Of a DNA stretch of 64,000 nucleotides, positions 8,670 to 20,755 are shown piece after piece. The notes under the pieces were generated by a model, which saw nothing but the letters and a program-made list of their open reading frames with translations, ran no database searches and was not told the DNA's origin. Each line of letters begins with the position of its first letter. Positions within the stretch are counted from its first letter, which is position 1. This stretch comes from Oncomelania hupensis (Eukaryota; Mollusca; Gastropoda; Littorinimorpha; Pomatiopsidae): positions 44,832,141 to 44,896,140 of the forward strand of contig CM072511.1 of the NCBI GenBank assembly GCA_036898135.1, written 5' to 3'. The position numbers were made by a program, and so were the translations under genes.

Positions 8670-11600
8670 ATGGCTGACTTCTGGCAGAAAGGGGTTGAAC
8701 TGAATCTAAAAGGCAAACAGTTGACGGAGTACGTCAAGTCTCAGGAGAGAATACGAGAAAGAGAATTGGAAGAGAAGCGTCTAGAAAAAGAAATAGAACT
8801 AGAACAGAAGCGTCTAGAAGTAGAAGAGCAGCGTCGCCGTGAAGAACGAGAATTAGAAGAGCAGCGTCGCCGTGAAGAACGAGAACTAGAAGAGCAGCGT
8901 CGCCGTGAAGAAAGAGAAGAGCGGCGTCAAGAAAGAGAGATGGAAGAGAGACGATTAGAAGCTGAGCATCAATACCAGCTAGAGTTGGCGCGTATCCAGA
9001 ACAATCAGCATGCGCCACAAGTCACCAACGACCATACGGCTCCAAAATTGCCAGCTTTCGTCGACGGGAAGGACCAGATCGACAGCTATCTGGCGAGATT
9101 CGAAAGGTTCGCCGATAGCTCCAATTGGCAACCTCGAGACTGGGCGATTCGACTGAGTGCACTTCTGACGGGGCAAGCTCTCGAAGTTTACACCAGACTG
9201 TCGAACGATGACGCCAAAAACTACGACGTCTTGAAAGAGGCCCTGTTGCAGTGCTACAACTTTACAGAGAAGGGCTACCGTAAACGCTTCCGTGAATGCC
9301 GGCCTAAGTCAGACGAGACGCCAAAGCAGTTTGTGGAGCGCCTGTCGTCATATCTACACAAGTGGGTGGAGTTATCAGGCGAAATGAAGTCTTACGACAG
9401 TCTCCATGACCTGATTGTGAAAGAACAATTTCTCAATGCCTGTCACAAGGACCTAGCGACCCACTTAGAAGAACAAAAGCTGCAGACGCTTAAAGATGTG
9501 ACTGAGGCTGCTGAAAGATATCTCATCGCTCATGGGAAAACCCTGGGGCCACCCAGCGCGACGAAACATTTTCAGAAGACTGCAAACCATGGGAACCAGG
9601 TCCAAGGGAGCCAGACGAGCCAGAGACAGACGGACTCCACGCCTCCTCCCAGGGAAGGGCACTCAAGAGGCTGTTTCATCTGCAACGCTACAGACCACAG
9701 AGCTGCCAGCTGCCCTCAAAGCAGAAATAGCGGACAGCGGAGCAGTACGGACAACGCAGCGGCGGGCAACCGGCAGAGGCGGTTCTCCAATCTACGGCAA
9801 ACCAGTAGATCTGACCATCAAGTGTGCGGCGGGAGCGTCATTCTTCCGAGTGAGACCGAGCGCGCAGCTACTCCCGCGGACGTGCAAGAGTGCATAACCG
9901 ATGGCCAACTTCTCCTTGCCAACGGGAAATCCATCCCCGTCGTCGCCAGCGCAGCTGTGACCGTACAGAACATGCCTGTTTCCAAGGGACGCGTCGGAAA
10001 TCATGAAGTGACTGTTTTAAGAGACTCTGGCTGCAGTGGGGTCATCGTCAGAGAAGACCTAATCGCTAAAGAACAGTTCACTGGCGATTCAAAATGGACA
10101 CTTATGGCCGACAGCAAATGTGTGAGAGCGCCAGTTGCGAAGATTCATGTCAACACCCCTTTCTACATAGGCGAAGTCGAAGCGGTTTGCCTGAAGAAGC
10201 CGCTGTATGATTTGATGATCGGGAATATCGACGGCGCGAGACGACCCGACGACCCCGATCCAGAGTGGAGTCCTGCCTCAACTCAACACGTAGAAGTTGC
10301 GGAGGAGGATCCATTGCCATTTCCCGATGGAGACATTACAGAGCTGCTACGGGACAATGTGGTTACTCCGGCTCAGCCCTGCCGACCAGAGATCGTCGGT
10401 GCTGTTACAACCAGGGCCCAGGCCAAGAGAGACAAGACGTCTACGCCACTGAAGGTCGCCGACAACTCCAAAGCTGCCATCGTGGACAGAGATAAGCTGA
10501 TCCAGCTCCAGGAAGCTGATAGCACTTTAAACAAGTACAGGAACCGCCAAGACCACGTGACCAAGGGCAGTGGCACGGTCTATTTTGAGGTGAAGGCCAA
10601 GATCCTGTACAGAATCTTCCAGCACCCGAGGGTCAACGGAGGTAAACCACTACGTCAAGTACTGGTACCATTACCCTTAAGGCGCCAGGTGATGGAAGTA
10701 GCGCATGACTCAATTATGGGAGGTCACCTAGGCATCAGGAAGACGTCAGACAGAATCCAGGCGGTGTTCTACTGGCCAGGGCTTCATGCGGACGTCAGCC
10801 GTTTCTGCCGATCATGTGACATTTGCCAGAAGACCATACCTCGAGGAAGGGTCCCGAAAGTGCCTATGCAGAGGATGCCTCTGATCGACCGACCTTTCAA
10901 GAGGGTGGCCTTAGACTTAATCGGCGAAATAAGACCTCCGAGTGAAGAAGGTCATCGATGGGTACTGACTTTAGTGGACTATGCGACTCGGTACCCAGAA
11001 GCAGTGCCACTGAAGAAGATTGACACTGAAACTGTAGCAGAGGCACTGGTGGACATGTTCAGCAGACTTGGAGTGCCTGAAGAAATTCTGACAGACCTCG
11101 GGACACAGTTCGTCTCTGACTGTATGAAGGAGGTCAACAGATTGCTGAGCATCCGGCATTTGTCTACGACACCCTACCATCCGATGTGCAACGGGCTTGT
11201 CGAGAAGTTCAATGCTACGCTGAAGTCCACCCTGAAGAAACTGTGCAGCGAGCAGCCCAGACAATGGCATCGCTACATCAACGCCTTACTTTTCGCCTAC
11301 AGAGAAGTACCGCAGGAGTCCACCGGCTTTTCTCCGTTCGAGCTGCTGTACGGAAGAACCATCCGAGGGCCGATGCACATCCTAAAGGAACTGTGGACGA
11401 AAGAAGTAGACACCCCAGAGGTGAAGAACAGCTACCAGTACGTGTTTGAGCTACGGGAGAAGCTGGAGCAGACTCTCGAGATAGCCAGAGAAAACCTGAA
11501 GAAGTCCCAGGACTGTGGAAAGCACTACTATGACCGTAGGGCTGTGAACAGGAAGTTTAAACCTGGCAACAAAGTGCTGGTGCTGCTACCTACTGATCAC

Positions 11601-12221
11601 AATAAGTTGCTGATGCAGTGGAAAGGCCCGTACGAAGTGGAGACCGTGGTGGGGATCAATGACTACAAGGTGAAGGTCGGCCAGCATTCCAAGATATACC
11701 ACGCCAATCTCCTTAAGCTGTACGTGGAAAGGCCAACAGAGACTGTGCACGCAGCCACAGCAGCTGTGACCGACGACAGCTTTGACAGCGAAGAACTGTT
11801 GGAAATAGAAGACTTCCATTGCAAAGAAGGCATCGATGACGTTAAGCTAGGACCAGGCTTGACGGAAGGTCAAAAGATGGAGCTCAAGGACCTTATGGGC
11901 GAGTTTCCCCATAGCTTCAGTGATGTCCCAGGCTCTACGACTTTGGTCGAACATGAAGTCCACACCCAGACCTGGAAGGAGCATCTGCAGACCTTGAGGG
12001 AGCTGTGCCACCGTCCCGCAGAAGCCAACCTGACCGTGAGACCCAGCGAATGCATTCTGGGAGCTGACAACGTCGACTGCGTCGGACATCCGACGGAAGA
12101 AAAAGACAACGGAGGATGCACTGACTCCAGGAAAGCCCACGTGATCGTCGTCTTTGACCCTGGGCCGATGACAGCCGCAACTGACGAGGGCGTCGATTCC
12201 TTGCGAGCGAAAGAACATTGA
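8670..12221 (+). CDS. Gag-protease-integrase polyprotein with RT remnants
   Basis: The frame encodes 1183 residues from the first in-frame ATG (8670; A at -3 and G at +4). The frame is open back to at least 8319, but the start there would be TTG. Residues about 10-115 form a Glu/Arg-rich coiled coil with near-identical repeats (EEQRRREERE). About 124-292 is a retrotransposon capsid-like domain. 335-348 is a CCHC knuckle (C-x2-C-x4-H-x4-C). The aspartic protease motif DSG has its Asp at 452. The integrase zinc domain uses H679, H686, C716 and C719. The catalytic core is D749, D809 and E845 (35 residues between the last two). A GPY/F module lies near 986. Residues 1064-1099 match the region just before RT, and 1101-1140 match the segment after the RT active site (EHLQTLREL, ending VGH). 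Nothing corresponds to the YxDD core or to RNase H. About 40 further residues precede the stop. The whole Gag-to-integrase part looks intact. Confidence 0.87.
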   Translation: MADFWQKGVELNLKGKQLTEYVKSQERIRERELEEKRLEKEIELEQKRLEVEEQRRREERELEEQRRREERELEEQRRREEREERRQEREMEERRLEAEHQYQLELARIQNNQHAPQVTNDHTAPKLPAFVDGKDQIDSYLARFERFADSSNWQPRDWAIRLSALLTGQALEVYTRLSNDDAKNYDVLKEALLQCYNFTEKGYRKRFRECRPKSDETPKQFVERLSSYLHKWVELSGEMKSYDSLHDLIVKEQFLNACHKDLATHLEEQKLQTLKDVTEAAERYLIAHGKTLGPPSATKHFQKTANHGNQVQGSQTSQRQTDSTPPPREGHSRGCFICNATDHRAASCPQSRNSGQRSSTDNAAAGNRQRRFSNLRQTSRSDHQVCGGSVILPSETERAATPADVQECITDGQLLLANGKSIPVVASAAVTVQNMPVSKGRVGNHEVTVLRDSGCSGVIVREDLIAKEQFTGDSKWTLMADSKCVRAPVAKIHVNTPFYIGEVEAVCLKKPLYDLMIGNIDGARRPDDPDPEWSPASTQHVEVAEEDPLPFPDGDITELLRDNVVTPAQPCRPEIVGAVTTRAQAKRDKTSTPLKVADNSKAAIVDRDKLIQLQEADSTLNKYRNRQDHVTKGSGTVYFEVKAKILYRIFQHPRVNGGKPLRQVLVPLPLRRQVMEVAHDSIMGGHLGIRKTSDRIQAVFYWPGLHADVSRFCRSCDICQKTIPRGRVPKVPMQRMPLIDRPFKRVALDLIGEIRPPSEEGHRWVLTLVDYATRYPEAVPLKKIDTETVAEALVDMFSRLGVPEEILTDLGTQFVSDCMKEVNRLLSIRHLSTTPYHPMCNGLVEKFNATLKSTLKKLCSEQPRQWHRYINALLFAYREVPQESTGFSPFELLYGRTIRGPMHILKELWTKEVDTPEVKNSYQYVFELREKLEQTLEIARENLKKSQDCGKHYYDRRAVNRKFKPGNKVLVLLPTDHNKLLMQWKGPYEVETVVGINDYKVKVGQHSKIYHANLLKLYVERPTETVHAATAAVTDDSFDSEELLEIEDFHCKEGIDDVKLGPGLTEGQKMELKDLMGEFPHSFSDVPGSTTLVEHEVHTQTWKEHLQTLRELCHRPAEANLTVRPSECILGADNVDCVGHPTEEKDNGGCTDSRKAHVIVVFDPGPMTAATDEGVDSLRAKEH

Positions 12222-12476
12222 CTGTGTGGACGAACTAAGAATATTGGTAATGACAGACTTGAAAATGAAAAACGTTGATGGGGTAAATGAACTGTGAACA
12301 TTGACAATATCCAGGCAGATTTGAAGATGAAAACCATTGACTCTGTGTAGATAAGCTGAGCGCAATTACAGTATTCAGAAAGTCTTAAATTAGTTTCAAT
12401 TGTGGACTTTGTTTGTGCATTACGTTTCAACGTTGTTGAAAGAAATTGGGTAAATTTCTTCTTGAGTGGGGGGTTA
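12222..12476 (+). other. 3' untranslated region and polypurine tract of the LTR element
   Basis: Non-coding, with two imperfect copies of a GATTTGAAGATGAAAA-like segment. A purine tract GAGTGGGGGG at 12464-12473, followed by TTA, abuts the 3' LTR and is the likely plus-strand primer. Confidence 0.6.
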
Positions 12477-13110
12477 TGTTACGTTGAAACGAACGAAAGT
12501 GTGTCTAAAGCGCGCACGATAGATCTAATCGTTTCGTTTTGCAAAGTATTCAATAATGGAGTTTATTTACCTTTGATTTGAGTTTGCACTGTTGTTAGGA
12601 GAGGCTTTGTATAACGTTGATAATTTCCGTTAGTCGATATTGTTGTAGAGTCTTCTGGATCGGCTTGTTTACTATCGATCGAAGATTCGGGATAATTGTA
12701 GAAATTTGAAGGAACGATCCGGAAGGAGAAGAAATGTGTAATGACGTAAGTCAGTGATGACGATCTTTAGTTCGATTGGTGGCAGTACGTCATTTCTACC
12801 GTATTCGAAATCTTTCCGGAAAAGAGAGAGGTTATTTAATCGTGTGCCGAGATTGTTGTAGAGAGTGAAGTTGTTGCTAGTGATTTGGAAAGTTGCTGTG
12901 AAAGTTGTTGAGTTGAATTGAGAATTGTATGCAGTTGTTGGTGTGTGCTGAATAAAAGTGGAAAACTTCATACGTCGACTTTGTGACTTGTATGCTGTTT
13001 GGACGGGCTGTGTGAATAAACGAATCTGAGTTACACAACTATCAGGAATTCAAGCATCGGGGCTGAATCAGATACTGATAGAAAACACCAACATCAAACA
13101 GAGTGTAACA
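12477..13110 (+). repeat. 3' LTR
   Basis: 634 bp, the same length and by direct reading the same sequence as the 5' LTR. It ends against CTATC, the right target duplication. Confidence 0.93.
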
Positions 13111-13431
<321 letters not shown>

Positions 13432-13440
13432 ATTTCTAGG

Positions 13441-14312
13441 TTTTATTTGTTACGATTAGCGAGTTATGTATGTATCAGATAGTCCTTGCCTAGTAGTATA
13501 GCAGACAACTTTCGGGAGGTGTTGTAGGGGATGATGGGCGGGGGAAGGAAGGGGGGTGGGGGGCATGGCAAAGGAGGAGGTGAAAGGGAAGGGAAGAAGA
13601 GGGATGACAAATTCACTGGAGCAACCGTTATTATTTTTTTAAATCCCTTTTATCTTTCTTTATTTATATTTTTTGGGCTGGAGAAATGGAGGTGGGGGGG
13701 GGGGGGAGCGGGTGGAACCAGGGACTGTAAATCGTGTAGAGGTTGAGTGGTTAGATGTCTCCCGCGGAACAGAAACTGAGAAGGTCATGATTCCTTGAGT
13801 AAACATGCTTGCCCGATTGGTGGAAAATATCCCTATTGGGCAAGGTTTAAAAAAATCTCCTGCGAGAGCGAATGTGGGGTATATTCATCATTTCTACTAA
13901 AGGAAAAAGTGTTGTGAAGAGAGAGAGAGAAAAAATAATCGCCCGTTTTCCGTTGACGGACCGGACCTAAAAGTAGCCATTGTACGCTAATTAATTTCCG
14001 TAACGGTATGGTCAGATTTGCATTAGCGGAGAAGCATGAATATTGAACGAAACGGCTCTTTTAGCAGGCGAGCTTTGACGGGCTGATCAAACGATGTCTG
14101 GCTCCTACTTCTGTAGTGCTTAGTGCGTAGCTTTAAACAGAGAATCTGGTGATGTATTGCGGTGAAGGATTCTACTTCTGTCTTTAAAGTTTATATTTGA
14201 CCGATTGAATATGTATTTTCTGGCTTCACTCTCTTTTGTAGGCTTACTTGCTACATTTGCTTGATATTCGGGATCTGTTATTAGAGAGAGAAATATCTTC
14301 ATAGTCAGCTGA
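13441..14312. other. No supported gene; possible tRNA-like relic
   Basis: Holds a G-rich stretch (13525-13600) and a weak tRNA-like segment at about 13735-13800 (GTTGAGTGGTTAGA, then GGTCATGATTCC) that could be a decayed SINE head. Confidence 0.4.
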
Positions 14313-14345
14313 TTTGAGGAGGAGGAGTAGGAGGAGGAGGAGTAG

Positions 14346-14389
<44 letters not shown>
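14313..14389 (+). repeat. (GGA/GTA)n microsatellite
   Basis: GGA units grade into a pure GTA tract. It is followed to about 14585 by CA-rich DNA with (CA)n runs. Confidence 0.85.
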
Positions 14390-14587
14390 AAACAGCATTA
14401 AAACTTGTACCCAAAACAAAATACACACACGCACAGACACACACACACAAACATAAAAGACAAACATACACAGCATTTTATAAAGATGAGGGATATATAC
14501 ACTAAAAATGTAAGCCTGTTCTTACTCTATATCACATGCGCACACACACACGTATACACACCCGTACACATACACACACACACGTCT

Positions 14588-15169
14588 CCTCTCCTCGTGG
14601 GAGTGCCGGGAGTTTCAATATAAATAGTATCCCCACTTTCTGGAAATTTAGTGCTTTAAATTCCCACTGTCGCTGTCTTTCTCCTTTGTGCTTTATAATG
14701 CCTATTGTGTTCTATCAATCTACTGTACTATCTTCTTCGCTAGACCAGTCACCTACCTTTTTTTTCTTGAAAACTCTTCTGGGACAAAACTCTTCATTTG
14801 TATGTGAGGTCTGTTGGATTATCTTGGGATTATTGGACGCTTTCTGCCAAATGGTCACTGGGGCTTCCTATGATATTATTTGGCATTTTGTATATATATG
14901 TTTTGTTGATATTTTATAATGATGTTTCTATTCTATTTTGTTTTTGTAAATGGGTTTCGATAAATTAGAGTATAGCCTCAGCGTCCTCTGCGTGGGATGC
15001 CTTTATTATAAAGTGACCGGCTGGTGGAGTGCCTTCAGTGTTACCACTAGGGTTGTTTCGGCAGATCTTTTATGCGGATCAGGGTTGCGTCCTCTATCGG
15101 TGAATTTGTGGTCTTGAATTTATGGTCCTGACTCGGCTCTTTGCAGTCCGCTGGACCCCGTAAGAAATG
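14588..15169 (+). mobile_element. Unclassified 575-bp retroposon, copy 1
   Basis: Matches the element at 20173-20755 along its whole length, from GTGCCGGG near the 5' end through ATATAAATAGTATCCCCACT to CAGTCCGCTGGACC at the 3' end. It has short frames only and no tRNA, 7SL or 5S head. Both copies begin at the same place, which suggests a complete element rather than random 5' truncation. This copy lacks an obvious tail or target duplication. Confidence 0.72.
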
Positions 15170-16261
15170 AGTACCTAACACAAACACGCGCAAACCCGTG
15201 AGCACGTGCGGAGAGCATGTTCGCTTCCAGACACATCGACTTCATAACAGTTAACAAACCACACGCTCAGGTACGGAAAAAAAAGAAAAAATATAGTCTC
15301 AATATTTAAAAGTACCACTAGTTACTAGATTTAAAAACAATGATTTTATTGTCCATGAGGGATAATTCACGATACTGGATGTGGACCTCCTTTGGAAATA
15401 TCAGTGAACCAGTTCAGTAGTAGATTTAATACAGCGTAATCTTTAACACTACTTTAAAATGAATATAAAAATTAAAACTTTAAAATACTAATTACCAACA
15501 AAGAACCTGAACAGTTAAATATCTAGATTACAGCATTATTTCGTTCATCGATGGATAAGAAGAAGCGGTAAAAATGTACTTACAAAGAATTAAAATTAAA
15601 ATAAAATTTTGAACTTCCTTTCGTTAGTAAGCCTATATTTTACACGTACATTTGAAGAACATTTATGGTCAACTGACTGATTGAGTCTTTGCTTCCCTTT
15701 GCTCTAGTGATGCTCTGTGTAAAGCCCAAGCGCCAAGTACGTAGAAGTCTGGCATTGCTTGTGAGAGTCTGGGGGAGCTAGAACTTGCAGACTTTATTGC
15801 CCTCATGGGAAGGAGAAAACTGTGTGTCCTGATGGCGCAAAGGCCGAAGAAACGAGACGTCCAAGTCTTCTTATCTGGTCGCCCTCATGAACCTTTTCTT
15901 GTCGTTAACCAAGAGAACGAAGACTCAGGTTGAGTTGGTTTTTTTTTCTATATTAAAGAAGGTTACACGAAAAAGAACACTGACAGGGAGACTTCTTCAT
16001 TCCTATGGGGACCACGATTCCGCGTGATTTTCCGTGCTATGAAATACACAGCTAAACCTAAGTGTCTGTGTACGAGAAGAGGCAAAGGTAGTAAAGTTAA
16101 TGTTTTAACTTTAAAAATGTTTGAATTACTCTGCAAGCTGTTGTGTCTTTATTTTTTATCTTCTCATTCGCGTTCACTAGAATTATCCTTACTCAACTAC
16201 CAATCCTTTTCTTCGACTACAATTCTAAGCAGGCTTGTCTCCAACTGAGACGTTGGAAGTA

Positions 16262-16263
<2 letters not shown>
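15170..16263. other. No supported gene
   Basis: AT-rich sequence with only short frames. No repeat family recognised. Confidence 0.5.

Positions 16264-16357
<94 letters not shown>
16264..16357 (+). repeat. (CA)n microsatellite
   Basis: Long pure AC/CA tract. Confidence 0.95.
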
Positions 16358-16360
<3 letters not shown>

Positions 16361-17900
16361 TTGCAATTCATCAGAACTGGGTTTATTTAAGAATGTAGGA
16401 ATCGGAAAGTGATTTTTTGACGGAAAGAACGCAAACTTCTTCTTGAAATGTAAGAATCTAAGTCAAAATTGGCTCTTTCCGTCTAGAAAATTGACCTAAT
16501 TCGTCTCCTATGGGCGACGAAATAGGTCGATTTTTCTTCAAAATTTCTCCGAAAATTGACTGTATTTTCTCCGTCCCGGATAGAGCACTCCTGTGTACTT
16601 AAAACACTCTCATGCACTACAACTGCACTCCCTTGCACTAAAAGAGCACTCCCTCGCACTTAGAAAAAAGTGGGTTCCAAGCAAATAAACCCATTTGTTA
16701 CTAAGAAAGACAAGGTCTGCTACCCATTTGTGCGCTTTTTTGCGTTCACACACACACACACACATCCACACACACGCACACATGTTTTAACCGTCTGTAC
16801 AAAACTATTTCCAACCTAGAATCGCTGTCCACGCGAGTGCAGTACAGTTCTTTTATATAAAAGTCTGATTTTGACTAACAATGGTTTTAGACTAAGTGGT
16901 AAAGCACTGTATTTGAACTTGAAGTATAATAGTGTACACGAAGGCGAGGCGGGGAGGGCTCATTTCTAAAGGATATAAAACACACCAGATTGGTTCTCTA
17001 GGCATGCATTTTACTAGAACTTCTAATTAATAGTAAATAGAGTGAATGTGGACACGTGGTTTAAAACCAGTCATCGAGCATGCTTTGGTTATGGAAACAC
17101 TAGCGGCAAATACTTCAGTCGAAGCCAGTATTACAGTATATCGAGATGTCAAGTTAAGACAATGCCTGCGGTCAGTGAAGAAAGTTCTATAGTGGATGAA
17201 TACCTCAATTCATCAGTGTTGAAGTTAACTCAGTAAGAAGTACTATATTAAAGAAGTTGAAGATTTAAAGACACCCGGAATACACGTGTACATCTGCGAT
17301 CTACCAGTTTGTAGACTCCGTAAAAATCAGTTCTTTAGAGTAGTGTCTCGACTCATCTCTGGAGCTCTCTGTGATGCCTGTCGCATGCCTTAGAGCTTTC
17401 TGTCATCGATCGGCCCAATTTAGCTTGCACTGGAAAATGTGGACGAAGTCATGCAGCAGGCATTATCCAAATAGAAAGACGAACACAATCACTCCGACAT
17501 CAAAAACGTTGACGGAAATTCTTGAAATCGATCGCCAATTTGGAGTTAGAGATGAGATTAAGAGAGACTACAGAAAAGAACGGATTGGGAGGGAGGGAGG
17601 TGGGGAGGAGAGAGAGAAGAGAGAATTTGTCCTGTAAGGAGATCATCAAGCAACATTTTCAGAACTTTGAAAAAAAAATAAAGGGAAGCAAGTCGGATAT
17701 ACTAAATGTATAAGTACCGCATTGTAGAAGAAGATAAAGAAAAAATTTTTACCTTGTGAACGATGTACAGAAAGCAACGTGTTATCATTAACCAACAAGG
17801 CCTTGCTGTAGATTGAAAATATGGGACTGAATCGTCGAGTACCAACATCATCGGGCATTCACAATCACATTGCGTGTCGGCCAAATCTCGACCCATTGCG
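16358..17900. other. No supported gene; GCACTCC-rich patch
   Basis: At 16583-16665 GCACT(CC) recurs about six times at irregular spacing. The rest has only short frames. Confidence 0.45.
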
Positions 17901-18103
17901 GTAGATAATGTACAGAAATTACAGTACAAACTTCAGGAGAAAGGATTCACATATGAAACTCGGCCTATTACATACACTAGTAGAAAAAAAAAACAACGAC
18001 CAACCAATTCCTTTTGCCTATTATTATAGTAGACAGTGATACGGAAATTACGGTACAGACTTAGGAACCAAATAGGAAAAGCGGCCCGTTACATACAGTA
18101 GGG
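17901..18103 (+). repeat. Imperfect tandem duplication, about 128-bp period
   Basis: 17901-17985 and 18029-18103 share GTAGA, GAAATTAC, GTACA, ACTT, CGGCC and TTACATACA blocks in the same order. Confidence 0.6.
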
Positions 18104-19878
18104 AGGGGAAAAAAAAGCTACCAGTAGCAGTCCTTAACGCAAGACCAACATGGATTGATTTAGATAGCCTGCAGCAACCACATCCATCTCTTCTGTGAAA
18201 AGCCGCCGTTCTGTAGGATGAGGAGGGGTAATGGTGCGAAGCCAGCTCGGGATCCAGCCTCTAGCTGGCTCTTCTTCGAGACTTTCATTGTCCTCCCTCT
18301 CCGTCTTCTTACTCTTCTATTGAGGACAAATATAGTCTTCTTCTTCTTCTTCTTCTTCTCCTTTACAGACCGTCTGGAATAAACTTCCAGCCACTCAACC
18401 TCTTTCCTTCCGTCTGCTCCCTCCGCACCTGAACACCATCAGATTTTGTTGTAATTATGAATACTGCTTTATATCCTGATATGTTGTTTTGCTTTCTTCC
18501 CAGAGTCGGTCGGTTGGTTTTCCAATTTGCCTTTAATCATATAATCAGTGTCACACACCCAAATCTTTAGATTTTTTTAAAATATGTCTTCTGATCCTTG
18601 TTGTTGTTGTTGTTTTGGTTGATCTTGGGCCCATTCTTTCAAGCATTGTCAAAGCAAGAAAGTGACAAATGTCTCTCCTCTCGCAGTTTTTTTTTTTCCG
18701 ACTTGCATACAGCAAAACACAACTATTGAACTCGATCAAGTAATCTCCATGGGTCTACAAAAGTATATCTTGTATGTCTACTTTCGCAACAGTGTATTCC
18801 GGTGTCATTATACTTCTGTATATATCAATCAGTGATTCTTAAACATTCCATCCTATATACCTTCTGGGCACAATCATCCAATCTGGGTTCTCTCCCCTTT
18901 TGTGAGTTTTTTTCGGCCTCGTACTCGTTCTAAGCATCTAGGAAAAGGTCTTCCAGTCCGCAGACCTAGAAAGTACGGGACTCATCTAATAATTCACATT
19001 GAATGGCTTAACCCGTATAGACCTGCGACTGAGGACTGCTCCATTAGGCTTTCGTTTGCTTTTACACAAAATAGCGCATGTAACTAAAAACTCGCTTTCG
19101 CTGAGAACGAACGAACTTATTAAATGTGAAACAGCGTTTGCTTTGAAAGCATTCTGCGTCTCCAGTCAAATGTAGCTTCGCCCATGGAACAGAGTAGTCG
19201 AGACTGACAGCGACTTCTACCTCTCTAGAGAGGGTATTGGCCTTTGTTAGGTTCAACTATGCTGTATGCATCGTACCTGGTAAACCTATACGTAGCGTGT
19301 GTTGCATTCTCACCACTGCAGTCATGCTTGTCTCTATGTGTCTTGCTATGTAACTTGGTGCATGGGTTAACTATGTGTTCTACGTTGTTTGTGTGCACGT
19401 GCATTTCTTTTGTCGCTCTTGCGATGTCTTTTTAGTTGTAAACATATTGGTTGTGTTTGTAGATACACGTGTGCCTTTTAACGCGTACATGAGTAAAATG
19501 TGCGTGTGCAGAGAAGGGCGAATAACTAACTATACATGTATAATTTGGTGAATGAAAAATTATTCTCTTGTATATCTGATACCGGTACCCAGAGAGAGCT
19601 AGAGGATCGTATTTGATTTCTGTGTTATATAACAGCTGGACAGTAAAAATTTGATCTTGTAATGCTTTCAGACCTATGTAGACCAAAGTGTATGAATCTG
19701 TACTATATAAAATTGTATAGACTATTTGTATTCACATCATTACACCGCTTTCATAATTATTTATAATTTTGTGTTTTTTCTTTTCTCTGTTTCATGTACG
19801 ATTCCCTTGCTGTGCTGATCAGGTAAGCTTTGAGATCTCGTGATTCGCCAGTGTCTACATTCTCAACTCCTATCCATT
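18104..19878. other. No supported gene
   Basis: Contains a short (CTT)n at about 18338-18360. The segment at about 19606-19680 is repeated, roughly 80% alike, at 21684-21760 (CAGTAAAAATTTGATCTTGT versus CAGTAAAAATTGGATCTTGT). Confidence 0.5.
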
Positions 19879-20034
19879 TCTTCTTCTTCTTCTTCTTCTT
19901 CTTCTTCTTCTTCTTCTTCTTCTTCTTCTTCTTCTTCTTCTTCTTCTTCTTCCTCTTCCTCTTCCTCTTCTTCTTCTTCTTCTTCTTCTTCTTCTTCCTC
20001 TTCCTCCTCCTCCTTCTTCTTCTTCTCCTTTCTA
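19879..20034 (+). repeat. (TTC)n microsatellite
   Basis: TTC array with TCC interruptions. It yields spurious poly-Ser, poly-Phe and poly-Glu frames. Confidence 0.95.
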
Positions 20035-20172
20035 CGCCGCCTTCCTTCTTCTGTCCAACTCACATGTTCTTTATTCTTTAAAATTGTATTTCACTTAACA
20101 AATTAGACTCGAGCGTAATGCTCTTTATTGCATATCACCATTGATTTAGAGTATTGGGTAATACAGAGGGGG

Positions 20173-20755
20173 TACCCCCGTTGGGGTGCCGGGGGTTTCA
20201 ATATAAATAGTATCCCCACTTTCTGGAAATTTAGTGCTTTAAATTCCCACTGTCGCTGTCTTTCTCATTTGTTCTTTCTCATTCCTGCTCTGTTCTATCA
20301 TTTAATCAATCTGCTATACTATCTTCTTCTTCGCTAGACCAGTAACCTACCTTTTTTCTTGAAAACTCTTCCGGGACAAGACTCCTTATTTGTGTATGAG
20401 GTCTGTTGGATCATCTTTTGAATATTGGACGCTTTCTGCCAGGTGGTCACTAGGGCTTCCTCTGATGTTATTATTTAGCAATGTAGGCATTTTATATGTA
20501 TGTGTTTTGTTGATAATTTATAATGATGTTTGTATTCTATTTTGTTTTTGTAAACGGGGGTTCGATAAATTAGAGTACAGCCTCAGCGTCCCCTGCGTGG
20601 GATGTCTTTATTGTAAAGTGACAGGCTGGTGGAGAGCTTTCAGTTTTACCAGTAGGGTTGTTTCAGCAGATCTTTTATGCGGAACAGGCGTTGTCCGGTC
20701 CTGATTTGGCTCGGAAGAGTCCGCTGGACCTAAAGCAATAATCATGTAATGTAAT
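20173..20755 (+). mobile_element. Unclassified 575-bp retroposon, copy 2, with target duplication
   Basis: Homologous end to end with 14588-15169. Flanked by a 15-bp direct duplication, GTAATACAGAGGGGG, at 20158-20172 and 20756-20770. The 3' end carries a (TAATG)n tail. Long duplication plus simple-repeat tail is the signature of LINE-mediated insertion. No polymerase III boxes are recognisable; an ATATAAATAG motif lies about 35 bp from the 5' end. Confidence 0.82.

Larger units (their letters stand above)
7499..13110 (+). mobile_element. Gmr1-like Ty3/gypsy LTR retrotransposon lacking RT/RNase H
   Basis: The element is 5612 bp, bounded by TG...CA LTRs of 634 bp at each end that read as identical, and flanked by CTATC (7494-7498 and 13111-13115). 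Inside are a candidate primer-binding site, one long reading frame, a short 3' untranslated stretch and a purine tract. The protein order is Gag, zinc knuckle, protease, integrase, then reverse-transcriptase remnants. Integrase before RT is the unusual order known from Gmr1-like elements; ordinary Ty3/gypsy has RT-RNase H before integrase. The catalytic RT core and all of RNase H are missing, yet the frame is open throughout. It therefore appears to be a young, non-autonomous element that was copied with an RT supplied in trans. Confidence 0.88.
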
